Source: Flavobacterium panici (GTDB lineage Bacteria > Bacteroidota > Bacteroidia > Flavobacteriales > Flavobacteriaceae). From it: a DNA stretch of 64,000 bases. This document shows, in pieces, positions 44,118 to 53,124 of the stretch (within the stretch, counting starts at the first letter, position 1; each line of letters opens with the position of its first letter). The DNA is taken from the NCBI RefSeq assembly GCF_903819335.1, contig NZ_CAIJDE010000062.1, positions 212,430-276,429 on the forward strand, written 5' to 3'. The notes under the pieces were generated by a model. That model was not told the DNA's origin and made no database searches. It worked only from the letters and a program-made list of their open reading frames with translations. The translations under genes were made by a program, and so were the position numbers.

Positions 44118-44185
44118 TCAATAAAAAAATTCCAAACTACAATCTTAATAAAATTGGAATTTGGAATTTAATATATTGGAATTTT
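44118..44185. repeat. AATTCCAA inverted repeat, second copy
   Basis: AAATTCCAAACTACAATCTT and the partner containing AATTGGAATTTGGAATTT lie between the barrel-like and SprT genes, similar to the copy at 43.3 kb. Confidence 0.6.
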
Positions 44186-44191
44186 TATATT

Positions 44192-44797
44192 CTAATGATT
44201 GCCCGGCAAAAGTTCAACCTCAGCATTTGGGTTAAATAGATAGGTCTTTCCTGAACTTATTTCGAGACATTCAAAACGTTTGGTTCTAACCGCTATTTTC
44301 TTGAATATTTTTCCGTTTTTAATTCGGAAGACACTTCCATATGGAATTTCAAAAACATAATTCTTATCGCTCTCTTTATCGTATTGTTTTAGTGCCAAAG
44401 ATAAAGTCGTATCTGTATCACTGCTTGCCGAAGGATTTTTAAAATGACGTGCCAATAAAGGCAGCAAATGACTCGGAAATATTTCTGGCCGAATAAACGG
44501 AACCATTAAACGTTGAAAAGAATATTTCCATTCATTTCCGTGAGGTTTTATATTTCGTCCAAATTTCTCAAAAGCAACTAAATGGGAAATCTCATGAATC
44601 AGTGTAATCAAAAATCGGTATTTATTTAAACTCGCATTAACCGTAATTTCATGTTTACCGCTCGGCCCTCTCCTATAATCACCATGACGCGTCTGACGCT
44701 CATTTACGATTTTAAGATGAACCTGATTGGCTACAATCAAATCAAAAACAGGCTTTACAGCGTGCTCCGGAATATATTTTGCTAATGTGTCGCTCAA
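44192..44797 (-). CDS. SprT-like zinc metalloprotease domain protein
   Basis: 201 residues. The zinc motif HEISH in FLITLIHEISHLVAFEKFGRNIKPHGNEWKYSF matches SprT, whose eukaryotic relative Spartan cleaves DNA-protein crosslinks. The C-terminal part has FEIPYGSVFRIKNGKIFKKIAVRTKRFECLEISSGKTYLF, a zinc-ribbon-like domain that here lacks the usual pair of CxxC motifs. The cellular role in bacteria is not established. It ends the long minus-strand gene run. Confidence 0.8.
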   Translation of the reverse strand: MSDTLAKYIPEHAVKPVFDLIVANQVHLKIVNERQTRHGDYRRGPSGKHEITVNASLNKYRFLITLIHEISHLVAFEKFGRNIKPHGNEWKYSFQRLMVPFIRPEIFPSHLLPLLARHFKNPSASSDTDTTLSLALKQYDKESDKNYVFEIPYGSVFRIKNGKIFKKIAVRTKRFECLEISSGKTYLFNPNAEVELLPGNH

Positions 44798-44874
44798 AAT
44801 AATTATGAATTATAAAGTATGAGTTATGAGTTGTTTTTCAATTGGAATTTAGAATTTAAAAAATTGGAATTTGA

Positions 44875-45552
44875 TTACGGGTTCGTTGATGAAACTTCGA
44901 GTACTTTTCCATTAAAATATTTATTCCCGTTAAGAGTAAAATCATAAATATAAGTCGCCATTCCTTCAGCAGAAATTGGAGCCTGATAACCCGGAAAAGC
45001 TTCATTCAGCATTTCGGTTTGTACTGAGCCCAAAGCTAAAACATTAAATGAAATACCTTTCTCTTTATATTCTTCTGCTAATAATTCGGTTAACGTAATT
45101 ACTGCGCCTTTACTTGAACTATAAGCTGCTAATCCGGCAAATTTTAAACTTCCTCTTACACCGCCAATTGAACTTATTGTTACAACGTGGCTTCCTTTTT
45201 GTAAATACGGCAGACAAATTCTGGTAAGATTTGCTACAGCAAAAACATTTACTTTATAAATACTTTCAAAATCAGCTTGTGTGGTTTCTGCAAAAGGCTT
45301 TAATAATAAAGCTCCGGCATTATGAACTACAGCATCAACTTTTTTCCATGTTGAAGAAAGAAAATTTTCTACTTCCTGCAACGCCGTTTCATTGGCTAAA
45401 TCAATTGACAAGCAAGTTACGTTTTGATGTTCTAAAAGTGTTTTTGGAATTTTTCTCGAAATCGCCAAAACCTGATTTCCGGCATTGGCAAACTGCAATG
45501 CTAATTCATATCCAATTCCTCTACTCGTTCCGGTAACAATAATATTTTTCAT
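44875..45552 (-). CDS. Short-chain dehydrogenase/reductase
   Basis: 225 residues. The Rossmann start IIVTGTSRGIGYELALQFA binds NAD(P), NAG appears in VDAVVHNAGALLL, and the active site is Ser in TISSIGGV with YxxxK in AAYSSSKGA. A complete classical SDR. The substrate is unknown. It is 35 bases downstream of the M28 peptidase. Confidence 0.88.
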   Translation of the reverse strand: MKNIIVTGTSRGIGYELALQFANAGNQVLAISRKIPKTLLEHQNVTCLSIDLANETALQEVENFLSSTWKKVDAVVHNAGALLLKPFAETTQADFESIYKVNVFAVANLTRICLPYLQKGSHVVTISSIGGVRGSLKFAGLAAYSSSKGAVITLTELLAEEYKEKGISFNVLALGSVQTEMLNEAFPGYQAPISAEGMATYIYDFTLNGNKYFNGKVLEVSSTNP

Positions 45553-45587
45553 GCAGCAAAAATAAGCAAAACCAAAATAATGGACTG

Positions 45588-46559
45588 TTATTTATTCATT
45601 GTAATTTCTTCTGTTGGAGTTGTCGCAATTTTAGTTACAGCAGGTAAAAACTCCTGAATAAAAGCCGTCATGTGCTGAATATCCATTACTTTAAATTCAT
45701 CTGAAACGTGGTGGTAAAAATCGAAATTCTCAAAATCAAAAGTACTTATAGATTGGCACGGTTTCCCGAAAGCTTCAAAAAACGAATAATTATCAGATCT
45801 GTAAAACAGTTTATATTCGGCTTCTTTTGGTAAAAAACCAATTGTCTTTTTTCCGGTATATTCATTTATTTTTTCGGCCATATTCGATTTATCAAAACCT
45901 GTAATGTAAGCCAGATAATCACGTTTCATAGGGACGCCAATCATTTCGATATTTAATTGTGTATATAAATTGAAGTTCTTTGCTTTCAGTTTCGGAGCCA
46001 TACTTTTTGATCCCAAAAGACCTTTTTCTTCTCCGGCAAAAAACACAAAAAGAATACTTCTTTTATTGGAGTGCGTTTTACTGAAATATTTTGCCAATTG
46101 TGCAACAGCGGTTACGCCCGAAGCATCATCATTGGCACCATTAAAAATTTGGTCAGCTTGTTTCTTTTTTTCAATTCCGATATGATCGTAATGTGCACTT
46201 AAAACAACATATTCATTTTTAAGAACCGGATCTGTTCCTTCTAAAACGCCAACAATATTAAAAGCCGGAGATTTAAAATTAGTCAAGGTATCTCGATAAG
46301 AAGCAAAATACGGTTTTACATTATTCTTTTTAAAGAAATCTTCTAAAAAAACTGCCGCTTTTTCTATTCCTTTTGTTCCCGTTTCACGTCCTTCTAGTTC
46401 ATCCGAAGAAAGATATTTTAAAAAATCAGAAACATCAGATTCTTCCACTTTATAAGTGATCTCAGTTGATTCTGGTTTTGTTTCTTTTTGACTGACTGTC
46501 GACGTACTCGTTTTACAGGCAATAAAAACAAATGGAAGTAGAAAGTATAGTTTTTTCAT
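45588..46559 (-). CDS. M28 family aminopeptidase lipoprotein
   Basis: 323 residues. Lipobox FVFIAC with Cys near residue 15. M28 metal ligands: H in VLSAHYDHIG, D in NGANDDASGV, E-E in FFAGEEKGLLGS and the late H of FDFYHHVSDEF. A co-catalytic zinc aminopeptidase facing the periplasm or cell surface that trims peptides. It has no PA domain, so it is the compact form. Confidence 0.92.
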   Translation of the reverse strand: MKKLYFLLPFVFIACKTSTSTVSQKETKPESTEITYKVEESDVSDFLKYLSSDELEGRETGTKGIEKAAVFLEDFFKKNNVKPYFASYRDTLTNFKSPAFNIVGVLEGTDPVLKNEYVVLSAHYDHIGIEKKKQADQIFNGANDDASGVTAVAQLAKYFSKTHSNKRSILFVFFAGEEKGLLGSKSMAPKLKAKNFNLYTQLNIEMIGVPMKRDYLAYITGFDKSNMAEKINEYTGKKTIGFLPKEAEYKLFYRSDNYSFFEAFGKPCQSISTFDFENFDFYHHVSDEFKVMDIQHMTAFIQEFLPAVTKIATTPTEEITMNK

Positions 46560-46586
46560 AAACGAAAATTTGATGCACTCTAGCTT

Positions 46587-47243
46587 TTAAACTTCTAAAG
46601 CTGCTGATTTAAAATATTTTTTATACACTTTAAATACCTGAATACTTCCCAGAATTATGAAAAAAGCGGGAATAAAAACCGGCATTATATACTCTGAAAA
46701 ATGATTCGTTTTTTGAAAAAAAGTCTGCAAAATTACAATCAAACTAAACATCCCAAAAAAAACACCAATCAAAGTTCCTGCAATATAATAATATTTTAAC
46801 TTTCTTTCGATGGTAATGTACTTTCCGTTAAGCAAATATAAATTCCAGCTCGCCCAAAAAGGAAGCTGTAAAAAATTGAAACAGTTTAAAATAATCCCAA
46901 TTACAAACGGAGAATAGATTAAATAGTTCTGTAAAATTCCGTTTGATTTTGTTTCCTGATTAAAATTGAAATAAAAAGCAAAGGCCAGAACAAACATAAA
47001 TCCTACCGCAAAAAAATCAATAATCTTCATTAATTTTTTATTGTTAGTGAGTTGTTTAGCAAAAAGCAGCGTGAAATAAATAACAAAAGTTTCGACTACA
47101 ATAACTCCGAATAAAAAGAAAACTAAATCATGAAGTCCTGATTTGGTATAAATTTCTAATCCAACAAGGTTTAAATATCCTAACGGAATTGAGCCCAGAA
47201 AACTCACGACAAATCCAACTAAGCTATTTTTTAAACTTTTCAT
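46587..47243 (-). CDS. LysE family exporter-like membrane protein
   Basis: 218 residues with six hydrophobic segments: VGFVVSFLGSIPLGYLNLVGLEIY resembles the LysE start (xGxxxPGP-like), and an LVFFLFGVIVVETFVIYFTLLFA segment follows. LysE-type proteins export amino acids; here the exact substrate is unknown and the PGP motif is reduced to IPLG. Its start is two bases from the stop of the ATP-grasp gene upstream. Confidence 0.72.
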   Translation of the reverse strand: MKSLKNSLVGFVVSFLGSIPLGYLNLVGLEIYTKSGLHDLVFFLFGVIVVETFVIYFTLLFAKQLTNNKKLMKIIDFFAVGFMFVLAFAFYFNFNQETKSNGILQNYLIYSPFVIGIILNCFNFLQLPFWASWNLYLLNGKYITIERKLKYYYIAGTLIGVFFGMFSLIVILQTFFQKTNHFSEYIMPVFIPAFFIILGSIQVFKVYKKYFKSAALEV

Positions 47244-47245
47244 TT

Positions 47246-48280
47246 TTAAAAATTCATGATTTTATTGTTTTGCACCAAATGCAGTTTGTACTCGCGCATT
47301 CCCACTTTGTAATCTAAATATGGAACTCCCATTTTATGGTTTTCAACACTTATTTCATACATATACGTAATATGTCTTGCCAGTTCTTTCCAGGCAAACC
47401 ATACGGAATGTTTGGGATCGTAAATGTGTGTAGGCTCGCTCGCGGCTCCGTTAAGTTCAACAATTTGAAAATTTTCTCCTCGCTCTAATTCTTCAAATGT
47501 GTTATACATGATATCAAAACGTCCGAAATAGAATCCCGGAATTTGGGTTGCAATTTCATCAATTGTCTTTGTCAATTTTGGTGTAATCCAATCGCTGCCG
47601 TCAAGAAATTTTGCGCCTCGGGCATGATTGCCAAACGGAACTAAATTTAATGTTTCGTCTTTAGGCAAAATTCGCTGCAGTTCTTTTCCATATTCTTCTT
47701 TTAAAACCTCAAACTGCAGTTCAAATCTGGGAGTTTGTTTGATTAAATCTTCAATTGTAGCTTTTCCGTCTCCGGTTACAATCAAAAATTCTTTAGAAAC
47801 AATTCCTGTAATTTTTCCGTTTTTTTGAAGTGGACGACGTACGTAAAAAATACCGACTTCTTTTTCAAACGGAATAAGATCCTGCAGTAAAAAATCGAAA
47901 TTTGCTTTACTCGCATAATCAGTCAATTCAGAAACTGTTTTGATTTTCTTTACGCCGGAACCACGCAAGCCAATATCTGGTTTTGCGATTAAAGGAAAAT
48001 AAATTTGTTTTTCGACCAATAAATTGACAATATCTTTTAACTCCGATTTCTCCCGAATCAAAACTGTTTTTGGATAATGCTTTTTAGGCAGTAAATCGTA
48101 AATCTGTTTTTTACTTTCCATAATAAAACCGCCATTTTTAATTTTGGGGTTTGAGGCATTAAAGAAGAAAATTGATCTTGCTTTGAGTGCATAATAGGCC
48201 CAAAGAAAATAAATAGGAATGTATAAAACCTGAAAGGGCCAATATTCCCAATTGGTTACTTTGTGAAAAAATAGTTTCAT
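47246..48280 (-). CDS. ATP-grasp domain protein
   Basis: 344 residues. It starts with a membrane-associated stretch (VLYIPIYFLWAYYALKARSIFFF). The ATP-grasp part runs from FPLIAKPDIGLRGSGVKKI through LLQDLIPFEKEVGIFYVRRP to FDIMYNTFEELERGENFQIVELNGAASEPTHIYDP, the region that binds ATP-Mg. It resembles D-Ala-D-Ala ligase-like or RimK-like carboxylate-amine ligases, but the substrate is unknown. It is tightly linked to the LysE and NRDE genes. Confidence 0.82.
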   Translation of the reverse strand: MKLFFHKVTNWEYWPFQVLYIPIYFLWAYYALKARSIFFFNASNPKIKNGGFIMESKKQIYDLLPKKHYPKTVLIREKSELKDIVNLLVEKQIYFPLIAKPDIGLRGSGVKKIKTVSELTDYASKANFDFLLQDLIPFEKEVGIFYVRRPLQKNGKITGIVSKEFLIVTGDGKATIEDLIKQTPRFELQFEVLKEEYGKELQRILPKDETLNLVPFGNHARGAKFLDGSDWITPKLTKTIDEIATQIPGFYFGRFDIMYNTFEELERGENFQIVELNGAASEPTHIYDPKHSVWFAWKELARHITYMYEISVENHKMGVPYLDYKVGMREYKLHLVQNNKIMNF

Positions 48281-48291
48281 AGGTTTACATT

Positions 48292-49002
48292 TTAAATTCG
48301 AATAAAAGAGGTTGAAAAATCTTCTGTTTTTATTAAGTCGTAATATTTCATTGCGCCTTTATTTTGTTCAGTAACTACTTGCGTCACACTTAAGGTTTTC
48401 ATCACATTTTCTCTGTTAATGATTAAACCATTTTGCGCGTCATCGCTGTGTGTATTTTTATGAAAATCGAGCATATCCAGAGCCGAGATTTCATTTTTAT
48501 CTTTTACAAAATCAAAGAACCAATTGGAACGTTCTTTTCTAATTTCCTCAGGATATAAAGTAACCGATGACCAAATGTAGTTTTGGGTTTCATCCAGCTT
48601 TGTTGTTCGCTTACTGCTTCCGTCCCAAATCAATTCGTACAAAACTTTTTCCTGATACAGAACCAGCGTAAAGGGTTCAATATTATGGAGATCAATTTGT
48701 TTCCAAAAATCTTTTGGTGAATCCTTTTCGATAATATCCAGAACAATTAATCCGCGGCTTTTTCTATACGGAAGTGCGGGAATGTGTTTTGTAATTCCGC
48801 CATTTAATAAAACCAAAACAGTTCCGTTTTCATCCATTGCAAACCAGGTTCCTCCTGCTTTTGAATCTTTTGGATACATTATATTTTTACCGTTGTGACA
48901 ATAATTTCTTGGCACAACAGCACCGGGACGAATTACTTTTTCGTCCCGGTTTGAAGTAATAATGGCAACTCCTTTATTATTAATAAAACTTACTGTACAC
49001 AT
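48292..49002 (-). CDS. NRDE/TANGO2 family protein
   Basis: 236 residues. MCTVSFINNKGVAIITSNRDEK is the family signature: NRDE, with Cys2 as a potential N-terminal nucleophile. KAGGTWFAMDENGTVLVLLNGG is the second conserved block. The eukaryotic TANGO2 relative has been linked to haem or lipid handling; the bacterial role is unknown. The start overlaps the end of the DinB gene by 13 bases. Confidence 0.87.
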   Translation of the reverse strand: MCTVSFINNKGVAIITSNRDEKVIRPGAVVPRNYCHNGKNIMYPKDSKAGGTWFAMDENGTVLVLLNGGITKHIPALPYRKSRGLIVLDIIEKDSPKDFWKQIDLHNIEPFTLVLYQEKVLYELIWDGSSKRTTKLDETQNYIWSSVTLYPEEIRKERSNWFFDFVKDKNEISALDMLDFHKNTHSDDAQNGLIINRENVMKTLSVTQVVTEQNKGAMKYYDLIKTEDFSTSFIRI

Positions 49003-49478
49003 TGTTTTCTATATTCGATAGTCGAGCGCGCTACGCCAAAATTGTCATCTACTAAAATATTTTCAAATTGCAGTACCGCTACTTTTATTAAAGCCTGATG
49101 ATGCACGCAATGTTCGAGATTATAAAGCAACTCTCTATAATAATTACTTTGAATTCTCATATTAAGTCCGTCAATAAACTGCTCCAGAAACATTATTTTA
49201 TTCTCGCTTTGCAAACCCGCTTTAATTTCGGTAATGCATTGTTTTGCAAACTCGGTTTCGGTTTGAATTCTGATATTTCTCTCGCGGTTATCATAATTTA
49301 TAATTCCCGACTCGTATCCGTTTTGAAGACATTGAAACATTTCAAGGATATGTCGTGTGTGTTCGCCAATAGTGGCATTGCTTAAAGCCTGGCAGGATTT
49401 TGAATAATCTTTATCGGATAATTGATTTAATAAATCCGTTAACTCATCTAAACTGCGGCGTATTGATTTTAGTAACAT
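48990..49478 (-). CDS. DinB family protein
   Basis: 162 residues, four-helix bundle. His residues in ATIGEHTRHILEMF and YNLEHCVHHQALIKVAV match the metal-binding His triad of the DinB/YfiT superfamily, whose members are often thiol-dependent transferases. Overlaps NRDE downstream and lies five bases after DoxX, in the middle of the run. Confidence 0.82.
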   Translation of the reverse strand: MLLKSIRRSLDELTDLLNQLSDKDYSKSCQALSNATIGEHTRHILEMFQCLQNGYESGIINYDNRERNIRIQTETEFAKQCITEIKAGLQSENKIMFLEQFIDGLNMRIQSNYYRELLYNLEHCVHHQALIKVAVLQFENILVDDNFGVARSTIEYRKQCVQ

Positions 49479-49483
49479 AACTT

Positions 49484-49864
49484 TTAATTTAGAAGATTAA
49501 ACAATTTGTTTTTATTGAAATAAAGCAAGCCTAAACTGCATAACAACGTAATAACAGCTAAAGCAAAAAGTAATCCGCCGTCGTTTTGAACCTCAATACC
49601 TAAAACAAATAAATGTGACAAAACAGCCCCAATCATAATTCCAGCTGCGCCAAGTGCGCCAAGCCAGGTTGTTTTTGGCATTAAAATCAAAACTGCGGCA
49701 ATCAATTCGGCAATTGCAGAACCAATTCTTCCGTAAGGTTCTACGCCTAAAGTCGAGAAAATATAAACACTTTCTTCTGCTCCGCTGAATTTAAAAAACA
49801 AGGTTTGCAATAAAATTATCGAAGCCGTTATTCTCAAAATCCATATTAAAATTTCCTTTTTCAT
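49484..49864 (-). CDS. DoxX family membrane protein
   Basis: 126 residues with four hydrophobic segments (LIWILRITASIILLQTLFFKF, SAIAELIAAVLILM, WLGALGAAGIMIGAVLSHLFVLGI, LFALAVITLLCSLGLLYF). RITASIILLQTLFFKFSGAEE is the typical DoxX start. Such proteins associate with redox and thiol-stress genes. Here its neighbours are a YHS protein and a peroxiredoxin. Confidence 0.85.
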   Translation of the reverse strand: MKKEILIWILRITASIILLQTLFFKFSGAEESVYIFSTLGVEPYGRIGSAIAELIAAVLILMPKTTWLGALGAAGIMIGAVLSHLFVLGIEVQNDGGLLFALAVITLLCSLGLLYFNKNKLFNLLN

Positions 49865-49873
49865 GGCTTCGGG

Positions 49874-50332
49874 TTATTTGTATATTTTTTTCCAGTTGTT
49901 ATCAGCCTTCACTTTTAACTCTGCTTCATCCGGATTCCAGCTTTTCAGCGTATTATTAAAATAAGCATTGTAGAACAGATAAAGTTTTCCATCACTGATT
50001 TTAAAAGTCTCTGGATTAATTTCTACTTTTTTTCCTGCACTTCCCATTGCATAAGCGCACCATCCGCCATATTGAGGTTCATATTTTGATGGATTTTTTA
50101 AGAACGCATTTTTATTTTCAGCCGAAGAAAAATTATAAGTCACTCCCTGATATGAAGTCGAAATTTCTTTTTTCCCTTTAACTGCTTTTCCCTGATTAAA
50201 ATAGCCAACCGGATCATAACCCTGAATCCCTATTTTATTTTCTAAATTATACTGGCTAACTCTTTTGGCATCATTTTGAGCAAATGAACTGCCTGAAACT
50301 AAAATCAATAACAATAATACTAACTTTTTCAT
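49874..50332 (-). CDS. YHS domain periplasmic protein
   Basis: 152 residues with a signal peptide (KLVLLLLILVSGSSFAQ). The YHS-like core is GIQGYDPVGYFNQGKAVKGKKEISTSYQGVTYNFSSAENKNAFLKNPSKYEPQYGGWCAYAMG. YHS domains bind metal, and the single Cys (WCAYA) and the Asp/Tyr positions would supply ligands. It is seven bases downstream of the peroxiredoxin gene, so a metal or oxidative-stress role is plausible. Confidence 0.87.
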   Translation of the reverse strand: MKKLVLLLLILVSGSSFAQNDAKRVSQYNLENKIGIQGYDPVGYFNQGKAVKGKKEISTSYQGVTYNFSSAENKNAFLKNPSKYEPQYGGWCAYAMGSAGKKVEINPETFKISDGKLYLFYNAYFNNTLKSWNPDEAELKVKADNNWKKIYK

Positions 50333-50339
50333 CTTTGTT

Positions 50340-50936
50340 TTATTTAAGGTTTTTTAATACTGACACTAATAATTCTGTGGAAATGCGCTGTTTAATATCT
50401 GGCGAGATATATTCAAAAAGTATATCCCCCTCAGTATTAACAACAAAAACAGAAGGAACTGGCAGTAAACTGGTATTGATTCCTTTAGAATGTACGTTAA
50501 TTACTGATTTGTAGTTTTCCGGAACCTGATAAGCAATTCCTACAGCTTTTATCAATTCTCCTTTTGAATCAGAAAGTAAGGTGTATTTTACTTTGTCCTT
50601 TTCTTCTGTGATTTTTAAATTTTCTGGAGAATCAGGACTTACGGCTATAATTTGATAACCTGAATCAATGATTTGTTTTTCGGCTTCTGCCAATGCCTGC
50701 AAATGTAAATTGCAATACGGACACCAGCCGCCGCGATAAAAAACAAGAACTGTTTTTTTCTTTTTAAGTAATGCTGAAAGGTTTACATCTGCATTTTCAG
50801 CAGTTTTTAAAGTAAACTCCGGGATTTTTTCTCCTATTAATAAAGGAGCAATATCAAGCGCAGATTTAGGAATCTCGCTTTGCGCGTGAGCAGCCGAGGT
50901 TAGCGCTGCCACAAAAATTAAAAGCATTTTTTTCAT
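50340..50936 (-). CDS. Peroxiredoxin-like AhpC/TSA protein
   Basis: 198 residues with a signal peptide (MLLIFVAALTSAAHAQ). The thioredoxin fold carries LVFYRGGWCPYCNLHLQAL, with a CPYC pair in place of the lone peroxidatic Cys of classic AhpC, and QIIAVSPDSPENL, as in PRX-like2 proteins. It is predicted to act as a periplasmic thiol peroxidase or reductase. A 9-8-9 palindrome precedes it, and it leads the operon. Confidence 0.87.
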   Translation of the reverse strand: MKKMLLIFVAALTSAAHAQSEIPKSALDIAPLLIGEKIPEFTLKTAENADVNLSALLKKKKTVLVFYRGGWCPYCNLHLQALAEAEKQIIDSGYQIIAVSPDSPENLKITEEKDKVKYTLLSDSKGELIKAVGIAYQVPENYKSVINVHSKGINTSLLPVPSVFVVNTEGDILFEYISPDIKQRISTELLVSVLKNLK

Positions 50937-50946
50937 AGTGTAGTGG

Positions 50947-50972
50947 TTTTACATCTTTTTGATGATGTAAAA
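50947..50972. promoter_or_regulatory. Palindromic operator upstream of the peroxiredoxin operon
   Basis: TTTTACATC, 8 bases, GATGTAAAA. It lies 11 bases upstream of the peroxiredoxin start and 55 bases from the end of the Crp/Fnr regulator gene, a likely binding site for that regulator. The regulator assignment is inference. Confidence 0.55.
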
Positions 50973-51027
50973 TTATTGTACTATGAAAAAGCAAAATGTC
51001 GGCTAATTTACACTTCGCTTAAAATAA

Positions 51028-51705
51028 TTATAATTTGGTGATATCCTGAATGATAATTTCTTTTCTGTTATAACTTATGAGCTGGTTCGTTTCCATTTCA
51101 TTTAGTAATTGCGTAGCAGTCTGTCTTGAAGTACAGATGATTTGCGCAATATCATTTTGGGTTAAATAGTTTTCAATAGCTACCGTGTTTCCGTTTCTAA
51201 CGCCTTCTTGTTCTGCCCAGTCTTTTAGGAATTGGTACAATCTCGTTTTGGCATCTTTAGAAATTAAATTGGCATAACTATTTTTAACGCGTTTCATTTT
51301 TAAACCAACAAATTTGGTGTATGAAATTGCCAATGTTGGATTCCGTAACAATAAATCTTCAAAATCAGACATTAAAAAACTGCAGATTACAACATCATCA
51401 GAAAGTACTTTTGCATATTCTTCGACTTTATTATCTGTTTCTAAAGTCAATTCGCCAAATAAATCTCCTTTTTGAATAATGTCTTTTATGGTTTCATTGC
51501 CATCATCATCAATGGCAACAATTTTTATATTTCCTTTTTTAAGTAAAAAGATACGAGGCACATCTGAAGAAGAAAAATAAATGATTTCTCCTTTTGCTGC
51601 TTTTTTAAAACCGGTAATAATACACAATTGCTTGATTTGTGAATAACTCAGCGTTCTAAACAATTTATGATCCCGCAAGTACCAATATTTTAAATCTTCG
51701 TACAT
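51028..51705 (-). CDS. Crp/Fnr family transcriptional regulator
   Basis: 225 residues from the ATG at 51705; an in-frame ATG 25 codons upstream adds a poorly conserved tail. The cNMP-binding-like domain (about 20-125: IFLLKKGNIKIVAIDDDGNETIKDIIQKGDLFGELTLE) precedes a Crp helix-turn-helix (LTQNDIAQIICTSRQTATQLLNEMETNQLI). The ligand is unknown and no Fe-S Cys cluster of FNR type is seen. It lies directly upstream of the peroxiredoxin-led operon, in the same direction. Confidence 0.87.
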   Translation of the reverse strand: MYEDLKYWYLRDHKLFRTLSYSQIKQLCIITGFKKAAKGEIIYFSSSDVPRIFLLKKGNIKIVAIDDDGNETIKDIIQKGDLFGELTLETDNKVEEYAKVLSDDVVICSFLMSDFEDLLLRNPTLAISYTKFVGLKMKRVKNSYANLISKDAKTRLYQFLKDWAEQEGVRNGNTVAIENYLTQNDIAQIICTSRQTATQLLNEMETNQLISYNRKEIIIQDITKL

Positions 51706-51785
51706 AAAAATTAAATCTGTTGGTGTAAATGTAATTAATTTAACAATTGCGTGATTATCTTTCTGATAAGTTTTAAGCACGCGGA

Positions 51786-51898
51786 TTATACAGATTCGCT
51801 ATCGCGAAGACGCTGATAAAACGGATTTCTATTGTTTTTGAAAATAAAAAATCCGCGTCAATCTGTGTCTTCGCGGTAGCGAATCCGCGTCATCAGTG
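51786..51898. repeat. Intergenic inverted repeat
   Basis: ACAGATTCGCTATCGCGAAG and the inverted CTTCGCGGTAGCGAATCCGC, with ATCCGCGTCAATCTGTG inside, form a long imperfect hairpin between the Crp gene and the acyl-CoA dehydrogenase terminator. No gene is present. Confidence 0.7.
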
Positions 51899-51924
51899 TT
51901 CAAATTATAGTTTAACTGGACAAC

Positions 51925-51962
51925 AAAAAACCCTTTCGAAGCAGAAAGCCTGAAAGGGTTTT
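51925..51962 (-). terminator. Terminator of the acyl-CoA dehydrogenase gene
   Basis: On the minus strand AACCCTTTC, a 14-base loop and GAAAGGGTT are followed by a T run. Confidence 0.85.
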
Positions 51963-51981
51963 GAATATATTTAAAAGAAAA

Positions 51982-53124
51982 TTATCCGGCGATAACAGAT
52001 CTTGAAATAACGATTTTTTGAATCTCTGAAGTTCCTTCGTAAATCTGAGTGATTTTTGCATCGCGCATAAAACGTTCTACATGGTACTCTTTTACATAAC
52101 CATTTCCTCCATGAATTTGCACTGCTTCAACCGCTGTGTCCATTGCAACTTGCGAAGCGAATAATTTTGCCATTGCACCACTTACGTCATAATTTTTATG
52201 CTGGTCTTTATCCCAAGCCGCTTTCATACATAAATGACGAGCCGCTTCAATATTAACCGCCATATCTGCCAGTTTAAAAGCAATTGCCTGGTGGTTGCAG
52301 ATTTCAGTTCCAAAAGCTTTACGCTCTTTAGAATATTTTAAAGCTAGTTCATAAGCTCCAGAAGCTATTCCTAATGCCTGAGACGCAATACCAATTCTAC
52401 CTCCGGCAAGCGTTTTCATAGCAAATTTAAATCCGAAACCGTCTTCACCAATTCTGTTTTCTTTCGGAACTTTTACATCACTAAACATTAAAGAGTGTGT
52501 ATCAGAACCGCGAATTCCCATTTTTTGTTCTTTTGGACCAACAGAAAAACCTGGCATATCTTTCGTCATGATCAAAGCATTGATTCCTTTATGTTTTAAT
52601 TCAGGATGCGTTTGTGCAATTACTAAATATACAGAAGCTGTGTTTCCGTTTGTAATCCAGTTTTTTGTTCCGTTTACCAAATAGTGGTCGCCCATATCAA
52701 TCGCAGTTGTTTTTTGCGAAGTTGCATCACTTCCTGCTTCCGGCTCACTTAAACAGAAAGCGCCGTGAATTTGACCTGAAGCTAATCCCGGCAAATATTT
52801 TTGTTTTTGTTCTTCCGTTCCAAACTCTTGTAATCCCCAGCAAACCAAAGAATTATTTACAGACATTACTACAGAAGCCGAAGCATCAACTTTAGAAATT
52901 TCTTCCATTGCAATAACATAAGAGATTGCATCAAGTCCGCTTCCGCCGTATTTTGGATCAACCATCATTCCCATGAACCCAAGTTCACCCATTTTTTTAA
53001 CCTGCTCGGTTGGGAAAATTTGTTTCTCGTCGCGTTCAATAACTCCGGGTAATAATTCGTTTTGAGCAAAATCTCTTGCAGCTTGCTGAATCATTAAATG
53101 TTCTTCGGTAAGATTAAAATCCAT
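51982..53124 (-). CDS. Acyl-CoA dehydrogenase
   Basis: 380 residues, the length of the short-chain family. FAD- and substrate-binding blocks AFCLSEPEAGSDATSQKT and YLVNGTKNWITNG are present, and the catalytic Glu lies in QIYEGTSEIQKIVISR near the C-terminus. VQIHGGNGYVKEYHVERFMRD is typical of butyryl-CoA dehydrogenase-like enzymes. It performs the first step of fatty acid or branched-chain acid oxidation and passes electrons to ETF. Monocistronic. Confidence 0.95.
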   Translation of the reverse strand: MDFNLTEEHLMIQQAARDFAQNELLPGVIERDEKQIFPTEQVKKMGELGFMGMMVDPKYGGSGLDAISYVIAMEEISKVDASASVVMSVNNSLVCWGLQEFGTEEQKQKYLPGLASGQIHGAFCLSEPEAGSDATSQKTTAIDMGDHYLVNGTKNWITNGNTASVYLVIAQTHPELKHKGINALIMTKDMPGFSVGPKEQKMGIRGSDTHSLMFSDVKVPKENRIGEDGFGFKFAMKTLAGGRIGIASQALGIASGAYELALKYSKERKAFGTEICNHQAIAFKLADMAVNIEAARHLCMKAAWDKDQHKNYDVSGAMAKLFASQVAMDTAVEAVQIHGGNGYVKEYHVERFMRDAKITQIYEGTSEIQKIVISRSVIAG

